Below, piece by piece: positions 22,661 to 31,958 of a DNA stretch of 64,000 bases (position 1 is the stretch's first letter; each line of letters opens with the position of its first letter). The DNA is from Phoronis australis (Eukaryota; Phoronida; Phoronidae): contig NMRA01000042.1 of the NCBI GenBank assembly GCA_002633005.1, positions 1,123,019 through 1,187,018 of the forward strand, given 5' to 3'. The notes below the pieces were generated by a model that saw nothing but the letters and a program-made list of their open reading frames with translations, had not been told where the DNA came from and made no database searches. A program made the translations under genes and the position numbers.

Positions 22661-25149
22661 AATTTTATATAATATTTCCCAGTTAAATGGTTTTCTTACA
22701 TCAGTGTTAGAGCACAATTTATTTTTCCATGATTTAATGGGAAAATTAATTTTTATTTTTTTTTCTTTAATGTCCTGTGTATGGGCAATGACATGAGCAA
22801 AAAAGTAGGGTTCTCCAATTAGTTTTCAAGCTACAGAAAATTCACTTTCTCAAAAATACGCTAAATTTCACAACTACAGCTTTGATTCGCCACATGATGA
22901 TTTTGCCCTATCGATGGTAATGTGAAAAACGTTTAAGTTAAAGGGAATAAACTTACGAAACAAATTTCATTGTAAATGAATTAAAATTTGCTGGTGTACA
23001 ACGAATTAAGATGCAGTCATGTATAGTGTCTACATTTTTGTTTGTTAAAGAATTTATTTACGAATGAGTAGAAAGTAAAAATAGCAAAGTACCATTTGAA
23101 TGACCACGTGATTCAACAGCCTAAAGATGGTAAAATATTGTTCTTGTTTAAATAAGTTTGGATGTGCAAAAATGCGGCTGCCATAGTTTTGGGTTCTCCT
23201 TGTTATATCAGCAGATTCCACAATTTAGAACAAAAACAATTGCCAAAGTTGCCATTTTTCCAGTTTAACAAGTAGCGAAGTAAATGTTTACATCCTTTTT
23301 ACTTTTGTTGAAAATTTGACAAAATAAAATTTTACTGTTCCACCATATTGCGTTATAAATAGAGGAATCTTTACTTTAATGTATAGAGACCCTATCACTC
23401 TAGCCAAGGTGGGGGAAATCTTTCTTAGCCACTGAAGTTAAATTGCCAATCTCCTGTTGTCCTCAGCATGGTAATGTGATGCAAACAGAGCAATAAATGG
23501 TCAATACAGCTTGGAGGTCAACCTGCCAGTGTGTCAACTGGTTTATAACAGTTGGACTTTGATTCAGAGATTTTGAGATTGTACACCCATAAATTAGGAA
23601 CCTGGTGAAAAGCAATGGTGTAAAGTAGAGGTTTAAAGATGGGAAAAGTAAAAGTGCATACAAAGAAAAGAAAAAAATACAAATTTATCAAAGACAGAAC
23701 AACAAATTTCAGGCCAAAAGAATCCTCAAATATAACACATGAATTGAATGTAGAGAATACAGTGCTTTTGTGACAAACTTGTTCACTGTTTTGGGTACTA
23801 CAGTTGCTTATACTGGTATGAAAAATATCCATGAAAACTCCAGCATAGAATGAACTTAAAGTTTAATAACTTATTATGCACCTAAAGTACTTTAATTCTA
23901 AGGTGATTGCATTAGAATTAAATGGTCAAGTTCTAAGAAAAAATGAACAATGACCTAGCAGTGTGCATAAACATTTTTAGGAATATATGATTAGTTGCTT
24001 AAATTTACTATCCCTCTTGGTGAGTGACTGTCTATTCTCAAGCAGTTCTTTAGTAGACCTGGCAAAGCCAACAATGCAGGGTATTAACTGATGTTATCAG
24101 GCTTGGCCTGAGCTAACTAATTCGATTACATAACTGGATACCACTGTGGGGACAGTACTGGTTTTGAAGTGAAATGGGATGGTCAACCACCATTAGATAT
24201 GACTGTTGAACTAACTGCATATCTAGTGATCCATATGAAAGTCTAGATTCATCTGCATCAATCAGTTTCACAACAGGCTAGTAGTTCATTTGTCACTTGC
24301 AATGTTAGTTTTTTCACTCTCATTAATGTTATCACCAGAATTGGTGAAAGTGGTGTGGGTTGCCCTTGCCAGTTCTTGTAGTCAGTCTTAAATAAACAAA
24401 ATTTGAGAAATTTCACTCACTCACTTTTACAGACATTCACACACATAGTTTGAAAATGGTGATAACAAAGATAATAAAAATACCAATAATAATAACACCA
24501 ATAATAATAACACCTGGTAATTCTGATATTACTAATAGTAATTAGAACAATAAAAACATGTAGTAACTACTGCAGTATTATTACTATTTAAACGGCAGAG
24601 AAAACTGAGACTGTTGGGCTCTGGAATTGAAAAAATATTATACCCCTATGGATATGGAATTGTGTGGTATTCAAAAGGCGTGGGTAATGAGCTTCGTTCG
24701 ACAGCGATGTATAGATATAGAAAATCAAGTGTGGCAAGAAGCTGTAAATTAGATACATAGCAATTTTTCAAATTACATCTTAAAAAGGAAAATATTAGAC
24801 ATAGAGAAACCGTGTATGAGGTCTCCACTGGTGCATATTTGATGCACAAATCATTCGCTAATAGAATGATAAAGCTGGGACAACATTTTGAATGCTGAGA
24901 GAAGTTAAACTTCGTTCAAGTTGGGACATTAGTCGAAAAATTGAAAACAAGTACCTGACTTTTTAATTGTGTCCCCAGGCCTTAGAATTAGTTTTGAGAT
25001 TCCAGTTGTCTCTTGAGAACTGTCCATATATGTTTCAAAAGTTATGCAAGCAAATGAAGAGCCAAGTGAAAAGAAATGTTGTGAAGTTCATGTTTTTGCT
25101 AATAAGTGTAAACTGTCTGTACTAAACGATGATCGAACTTGAATGTGAA
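22661..25149. other. Central spacer of the foldback element
   Basis: Unique AT-rich sequence between the arms. Its longest ORF is about 104 codons (23832-23518, minus), hydrophobic and without a recognisable domain. There is no transposase, RNase H-like or zinc-finger signature. It includes a short (AAT)n-like tract near 24485-24515. Confidence 0.5.
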
Positions 25150-27093
25150 CATAATAATGAGAATGAGCTCCACAAAGCTATTGTTTCTGGAACCATTCTG
25201 CTTGGGGAACAAATCCGAAACAGTCACATTGATCAACTAATTATTGTTAGGATTGTCACGTTGATACTTTCAAGTGGTATTGAGAATGGGATGCATTTTA
25301 ACTTTATTGGGCAAAACAAAAACCCCGCAAAACCATTCTGTGTGGAAAATCGTTCCGCATGCGAAACGGTTCCGCAACTCACATTTATGGAATAATTATT
25401 GTTAGGGTAGAAATTCTGATACATTCATGTTTATGCTTTTTGCACACTAAGATTTGAATATTTCCTGACTTGTGTTAAACTCTACCATGAGCGGTTAAAT
25501 GGCATAACCAAATGTCATTTTTTCCCGAGTCAGCTTGAGGTAGGTTTCTACAACACAAACCATTCAGCAAGTTCATCACTGATTAATTATGGTTCATGTT
25601 GACACATTGATATGTCCATGTGTTATTGACAATGGAATGTATTTCAACTTTAATTCGCAAGCATCAATTAAAAAAAATGTGAGCTCCACAAAACCATTGT
25701 TTGCGGAACGGTTCAGTAACTGTCATATTGACCACCTAATTACTGTCAGGATTGTCAGATTGATACTTTCAAGTGGCATTGATAATAGAATGCATTTTAA
25801 GTTCATTGGGCAAAACAAATACCAAGCAAAACCATTCTGTTTGGGAAAACGCTCCCCATGCGGAATAATTCCGCTTGCGGAACGGTTCCGCAACTGTCAC
25901 ATTGATCAACTAATTACAGTTAGGATTGTCACATCGATACTTTCAGGTGGCATTGATAATGGAATTCATTTTCAGTTGATTGGTGAAATAAAAACCCCGC
26001 AAAACCATTCTGTTTCGGAAATCGCTCCCCGAGCAGAATTTTTCCGCATGCAGAACGGTTCCCCAACAGTCACTTTTATTAATTAAATATTGTTGGGGTA
26101 GAAATTCTGATACTTTGATGTTTAATGCTTGTTCCACATTAAGATTCAAATATTTCGTGGCTTACGTTAAGGTTCTACCAAAAGCGGTAAAATGTCATAG
26201 ACAACATGTCGATTTTTACCCGAGTCTGCTTGAGGTAGGTTTCTGCATCACAAATCATTCAGCAAGTTCCCCACTGATTAATCATTGCTCATGTTGACAC
26301 ATTGATATTTCCATATGCTATTGAGAATAAAATATATTTCAACTGAAATGTGCAAGAAAATTTTTTTAAAACTTGTGAGGATCACAAAAGTATTGTTTGC
26401 GGAACGGTTCCGCATGCGGAACGGTTCTGCATCTGTCACATTGATGAACTAATTACTGTTAGGATTGTCACATCGATACTTTCAAGTGGCATTGATAATG
26501 TAATGTATTTTAAGTTGATTGGTGAAATCAAATACCCAGCAAAACCATTCTGTTTGGGAAATCGCTCCCCATACAGAACGGTTCCGCATGCGGAATGGTT
26601 CCGCAACTGTCACATTGATCAAGTAATTATTAAGGTTGTCACATTGATACTTTCAAGTGGTATTGATTATGGAATGCATTTTAACTTTATTGGTCATGAG
26701 AATTTAAAAAATTGCGGAACCGTTCCGCATGTGGAACCCTTCTGCAACCGTCACATTGATTAATATATTATTGAGAGTGGACACATTATACTCTCAAGTA
26801 CTATTGAGAATGGAATGTAATTCATGTTTATTGGGCCGGGAGAAAATTAAAAATTTTAATCCTGTGCTTAACTTTTCTGTTTGTGGAACTCTTCTGGAAC
26901 TTTCACATTGATTTTTAAAAATAAATTATTATTTTGATTATTATTCCACAAAATATACATAATATTTCTCAAGTCACAGTATTCCACAAAACTTGCGCAG
27001 TGCGTAATATTCCACAAAATCTGCGTAATATTCCGCACACCTGCGGAACATTCCGCACACAGTGCGGAATATTCCGCACTGAGTGCGGAATAT
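25150..27093. repeat. Inverted right arm of the foldback element
   Basis: Carries inverse copies of the left-arm units: AACTAATTACTGTTAGGATT, GATACTTTCAAGTGGCATTG, CCGCTTTTGG-type segments as their complements, and palindromes such as GCGGAACGGTTCCGC (for example 26400 and 25877). It holds fewer units than the left arm, so the arms have changed length independently. ORFs of 126-165 codons in this arm are read-throughs of the repeat. Confidence 0.7.
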
Positions 27094-27281
27094 AAAATTG
27101 AACTTCTAATTAAGAAAATGCTAATTGAGGAAATCAAAATGTAACATTGTAAACATGTTTAGGGTAAGGTATAGATTTGTTACATACCATTTTTATGGCC
27201 CTAAGTGGATATTAAAGTGCGGAACCGTTCCGCACACTTTGAGACTAAATAATATTGTCTCGTTTGAAAAAATATCGCCTT

Positions 27282-27451
27282 AGAGGTAAACGTAAAAAAA
27301 TAAATTGCCACTAGGGGGCGCACCGGTTCGCTCATGCCGTCCGATCCACGGAAGGAAAATTTCCCGGACATACGTCAAACCGTTTTGGAGATAGAGCAGC
27401 GGACGCCGGACGGCATAATGCGTCCACATATAAATTTGTGGGCGCATAAAA
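27282..27451 (+). repeat. CCACTAGG repeat, remainder after the foldback insertion
   Basis: Continues the copy interrupted at 19300. It has GTAAACGTAAAAAAATAAA, then GCCACTAGGGGGCGCACCGG, then GATAGAGCAGCGGACGCCGG. It ends in the imperfect palindrome ATGCGTCCACATATAAATTT followed by GTGGGCGCAT (27418-27447), the same terminus as the array at 43018-43047. Confidence 0.7.
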
Positions 27452-29280
27452 ATTGTGTGCTAAAGGTACAACAAAGAACTGGAAAATGTCGAATTTCAAC
27501 TGACTTCACCAGACAAAGAAGAAATAAAATTATGCCAAGTGTGACTATAGCACCAATGTTCCAGACAATAACTTTGAACCCCTCAACCCACATCATAAGG
27601 TTGGATGGCATTTCCTGGTTAATGGAATTGAAAGGCATCATCAACAATTTTGTGCCCATGACCACAGGCACACGAATCTTCCAAGGACTCATAACATATA
27701 AGAAACAGTGTTGATGTCAGTGGTGAATACCTGGAAGAGATACATTTAAGAGTATGTGCCCTTGGCAACAAAATGGTGCTCTGCACACTGGCTAACGACA
27801 AGCAAATTCAGTGGCAGTACCATTCTAGTCATTATAGTAAACTAATAAAGCATTCATTTAAAATAACTTCAGAATCTGTCAGCCATGAATAAAATAATAT
27901 ACATGTTTACATGATATCAATTTATTACAAATCCGTATAATTACATCAGTAACAGACAAAACTTATTAATAAGAGCTAACAGTAAAACAACAGGTCGTCT
28001 GTTAAATGCATTTCAATTCCACTGGAAGTGTGTACTTTGGAAATTGGACAGGTCCAACTCACAGCAGAACTTCTTTTCACCACCATCTTCAATGGCAAAA
28101 CGTGACCCAGGCCTATGGTTTCCATGAAGATTTTGACACTCTTAAAATGCCACACCACCCATGTACAGCAAATTTCAATCACAACAATATCTGCATTAAA
28201 AGTGGCTTCTGAGTTCGAGACCTGAAAAAACATGGCTGCAAACATTGAACTCAGTAACTTGCAACTCAGGATGTTTCATCCACAGCACTGCTATTGATTT
28301 TCAAATGCATGGTGGGACCGTGGTCACATTAACATCCAGTAATGTCAGCAGTATGTAGGAGATGTGTAAACAATGCACTTGACACGTTAGCATACAAGAA
28401 CTGAAAGTATGGGTCTACTGCGACATGTGTTTTGTGAGAGTATGACTAAATGACTACCAATGAAAAAATGTTGGAAATGAGCCTCAAAATGCATCAAACT
28501 AATACATAAATTAGCAAATCTCAAGCAAGCCCAATTCGATGACACTGAAGTTACAACTTGCAATCTTAACACAAATTACAAATCAGGGGCCTGTTCCAAG
28601 AAAACTGAATTAACTAACACAAATCTTAAATTTTAGTCAATTTTAAGATAAAACTTAAGTTTGATCTTAAGTTTAACTTGAGCTTTTGTCTTAAGTTTTG
28701 TATTTAGTATTGACTAACTTACCAGATGTGGAAGTTTCTAAGTTTAGAGGTTGAAACAAATCTTAGACTTACTTACAAATGAACTTAAGTCATATTTTTG
28801 TAAAGCGTCCACAACATGGTGTCCACCAGCTGTTTACGAACCCACAAACATTCCACTACGCATCTGGAAAATGACAACAGTGCCACGAATGAAATTCCCC
28901 GAAACTGACAATGTAACTTCACAGATGAAAACCAGCATGGCTAGAAATGGGCTAGTTTCATGACCCAACATTAAACGGAGTTACTAGCTTTGACATTAGG
29001 ATTTGGAGTTTATTGAGTGAAAATGTACTCTCTTGCAGGCTTTATGGTCAAACAGACCTCAGTGTGGTACTCCCTGCTCTCCCAACAATCAACGTTCTAC
29101 TACTTCAGCCTCATGCATCCTCAGTTGCTGATGTTGTTTTCTTTTTAGCTGAAATGGAAAGACGGTTTTAATACAAGACATGTCAACGCTGGAAGCAAAG
29201 CAAAGACAACATTGGAAAAGAGTCGTGAGAATCTTGATAAAGCATCCTTAACATGCTTGCAGCCCCCAAAATACAAAGGC
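27452..29280. other. No gene recognised; TIR-like start near 28584
   Basis: Short ORFs on both strands, including a minus-strand ORF with a hydrophobic stretch (VIVWNIGAIVTLGIILFLL, 27692-27375), have no recognisable family. AGGGGCCTGTTCCAAGAAAA at 28584 resembles the ends of the element in CHERP intron 1. It is followed by TTAAG/CTTAA-rich sequence up to about 28790. Confidence 0.3.
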
Positions 29281-29299
29281 AGGGCTCCACATAACGAGC

Positions 29300-29352
29300 A
29301 GCTCGCATTTCCAAATTTCGCATACTCAACCTTAAATTTGGAAATGCGAGCT
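29300..29352. repeat. 19-bp perfect hairpin
   Basis: AGCTCGCATTTCCAAATTT (29300-29318) and its exact inverse complement (29334-29352) enclose a 15-bp loop. A diverged third copy of the arm lies at about 29390-29415. Confidence 0.65.
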
Positions 29353-29429
29353 GAGATTTTTGCCAGCTCATATCAACTTGCAAAGTGGGACCTAGAATTT
29401 CCAACGTATGCGAGCTGAGGTTTTACACT

Positions 29430-30430
29430 TCTCAGCAGATACCAGGCAAATATAAAGCAACTCGTGTGAATCCGACCATTATTTACTTGTTGCAAATCAA
29501 GTTCAAACAATCACTAACCGACTGAGAACAGCCCTCCTGATGGCTCTTAAGCATGTAGCATGAACATGGGGTAATGCAGAATCAATCTTTGGCGCGTTTC
29601 ATTGGCTAACATTTTCGGCTTCTTCTGCATATTTCCGGACATGCCGAAGAAAGTTTCAGACCACGGCATAGCAAGTGATGAAACGTCACAAAACAGCCGT
29701 GTTTCTACTAATTCTTAGACAATCACTTGCCAAACTTTGTGGTGGAAGAACATACTATTTTTCACGCAAGATGTCCCTATTATCAAATATCCATTACAAA
29801 ATCCCTGATATTGCACTGCGGCACTAATCAGTTCTGTTGTTAGCGCGCAAGCAGTCCCTGCAGACGGCCATGACTTGGAAATGTAAGTCTCGTTTTTTTA
29901 TAGCAAAAGTCATCAAGCACGAAAATGACAACCCTATTAATCGCCAAACGACGACCACGTCTTTACTTTCAGCAGTTTTTGAGTCGCCAAGAAATTCTCA
30001 AACCCTTTGTTTCTGGGGCTACGTGCGTGACATACGAGTCATCTGTCCCACGTTGTTGCCCACGTAAAGTGTAGGTCTACTCCAGCGATTCAAGCGTGTG
30101 AACTCATGCGGGTGCACCACTCCAAAGCTGCACATCAAAAAAGAACAGTGACAGTCCTAAATGAAAGAGTATACCGACTTGGCTCTGTTCAGCACTCGGG
30201 TGCCAATGGTTTATTCGACAATGAACTTAATAGATTCTCGGCGGTTAAGAAAGACCAGATGCTTTGCGACATTCTACGGGACCGATGTAGCCCAGAACTG
30301 ATATTTTCCTGTTCCGATGTTCCCCGGGTCGATGTTCCCTAGACCCAATGATCTATGCCCATAGCCAGCTGTTGCAACAAAACGGGTAGATTCGAAATTG
30401 TGGATAGCAAACTTTTTATTCCTCTCTTCA
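29430..30430. other. No feature recognised
   Basis: Only short ORFs are present. No domain or repeat was recognised. Confidence 0.35.
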
Positions 30431-30446
30431 GACAACCCCCCCCCCC

Positions 30447-30511
30447 NNNNNNNNNNNNNNNNNNNNNNNNNNNNNNNNNNNNNNNNNNNNNNNNNNNNNN
30501 NNNNNNNNNNN
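30447..30511. other. Assembly gap of 65 N between a poly-C and a poly-G run
   Basis: The gap is preceded by a C-run (about 30436-30446) and followed by a G-run (30512-30522). The opposed homopolymers can fold back, which would explain a sequencing stop. A single N also occurs at 31326. Confidence 0.9.
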
Positions 30512-31026
30512 GGGGGGGGGGGGTTCGCCTCAGTCCGCAGGAATTTGGCGCGAATGCACAATTTATAGGTCTGAACGTACAACCCAATTTTTTTAGTCTC
30601 TGTTTTTTCAGAAAAGGTCCACATACTGACAAATTCGAGCCCCCGCTGTATTTTAAGCTGGGTGCGCCCATGCAGCGTAAGTGACGATAACCAGAAAGTC
30701 ACCCTTACTAGATGGAATTTGCCACACAAAATCGTATTATAGTAACATTTCATAATATTGCAGTTTTTCAATATCTTATTACCCCAAACACTCAGGTTAA
30801 CGACTGCTCAGGCAAGCGTCTACTCCCTACCTTTGAAGTGTTTCATAATAAGCGCTCACTAAGCGTCCCCCCTCAACTTTTGAGAATTTCCAATTAAGCA
30901 CCAACAGTTCAGGCTAGCGCCCATCATAGCGCACAAAAGTTCACACAGGAGAAAATCATGCAGCAATACATTCAATCTAAAAATATCTCAGCGGTTAAAG
31001 AGACTTAATTTTAGATTGTAAAATGG

Positions 31027-31117
31027 TAATGATTGGATATAATGTGCTCGCATTTTGAGAACCAGTTTTCTCCACTGCATAACGAGCATCAAACTGGTTC
31101 TCAAAATGAGTTATATC
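31027..31117. mobile_element. Palindromic MITE, copy 1
   Basis: Contains the inverted pair ATTTTGAGAACCAGTTT and AAACTGGTTCTCAAAAT around a loop of about 22 bp, with outer parts GGATATAATG and TTATATCC. It is related to the better-preserved copy at 63026-63135. The outermost ends are degenerate here. Confidence 0.6.
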
Positions 31118-31395
31118 CGACTGTTGAAAAATCTCCACAATTTAGGATTCACAGTTTAGAAGACAAGCGTCTCCATTACTATTTCACCAAATGCTTGTAT
31201 ATTTCTAGAACAGAGCCACTAATAGGCACTTGTCGGCATTCACAACGTTTGGAATCCTTAAAAAATGAATAACGTAGAAAATATATCTGAAACTAAATAA
31301 GGCGATCCAGATCCTCCCAAGGATANCTGTTTTTGTTGATAAAGGAAGTTGTTACCTCCGAAAATTTCAAATTTCAGTTGATCCATTCTTGTTGT

Positions 31396-31401
31396 TTTAT
31401 T
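31396..31401 (-). promoter_or_regulatory. Candidate CHERP polyadenylation signal
   Basis: AATAAA on the minus strand, about 290 bp beyond the CHERP stop codon. It is the nearest clear hexamer I noticed; transcript evidence would be needed to confirm use. Confidence 0.3.
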
Positions 31402-31689
31402 TACCGATTTATAAAAAATGAAAAAACCCAAGTTTGGCAATTATTTTTGTCAAAAATTGGTGACATTTCACTGTACACTTAATGGACTGATCCCGAGTCA
31501 ATTCAGTTAATTTTCAACAAAGTTTGACATGTCACCTCTCAGACATTGATCACTCAATTACCATCCCCCCCACTGTCTTCACCATTATGGGTCAATTGAA
31601 CTTGACCCTCAGACCAGTCACTAACATCCTAATCTTGATCACTCAGTGACCTCTGACCTCTTCACCAGCCAATCACACATTTCCTTAGT

Positions 31690-31958
31690 TCATGTGACTG
31701 AACTGACCCACACTCCAGCCGATAATACATCAGCCACCCAGTGACTCTTGGCCCACAACCCACCTTCCTTCAACATCTCATCACGAGATTTCATCCTCTG
31801 TATAAATGTCTGGCTCCTACTCTTCCTGAACTGTTCGAATGGGTCCTGCATGTTCATGCCAATCCCCTTGTACATATCCATCTTGTCCCTCACATCTCCC
31901 TGGTTGATAGGGTCCACAATGCCCTGCTCGCTGGCCCCCAACCCAGCACCACCCCAGC
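31690..31958 (-). CDS. CHERP: CHERP last coding exon (G-patch and C-terminus)
   Basis: Acceptor GAGGCAG. Encodes GWGGAGLGASEQGIVDPINQ, then GDVRDKMDMYKGIGMNMQDP and FIQRMKSRDEM. The tail then continues about 25 residues past where the human protein ends. Stop TGA at 31692-31690. Confidence 0.92.

Larger units (their letters stand above)
19301..27281. mobile_element. 7.98-kb foldback element with long inverted arms
   Basis: The left end AAGGCGATATTTTTTCAAA (19301) is matched by its inverse at the right end (TTTGAAAAAATATCGCCTT, ending 27281). The inverse similarity continues inward: a GCGGAACGGTTCCGC palindrome, CACTTAGGGCCATAAAA, TAACAAATCTATACCTTACC, AACATGTTTACAATGTTACA, TTTCTTAATTAGAAGTTCAA, and then a ladder of GCGGAATATTCCGC palindromes. 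The left arm is about 3.4 kb, the right arm about 2.1 kb and the unique spacer about 2.5 kb. AGAG flanks both sides (19297-19300 and 27282-27285). The host sequence, a CCACTAGG repeat, is continuous when the element is removed. No transposase was seen, so it is probably non-autonomous. The superfamily is unknown. Confidence 0.8.

Noticed and set aside
25589-26086. 165-codon ORF in the right arm of the foldback element
   Set aside because: It reads through repeat units; the same peptide words (HIDQLITVRIVTSILSSG) recur in every unit and on the mirrored strand of the other arm. Not a gene.
26350-26763. 137-codon ORF in the foldback right arm
   Set aside because: Same repeat-derived peptide; no independent coding signal.
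27334-27714. 126-codon plus-strand ORF
   Set aside because: Its first third is CCACTAGG-repeat sequence (IEQRTPDGIMRPHINLWAHK also occurs at 42.9-43.05 kb) and the rest has no domain.
30274-30771. 165-codon ORF spanning the N gap
   Set aside because: It exists only because Ns were translated as X.
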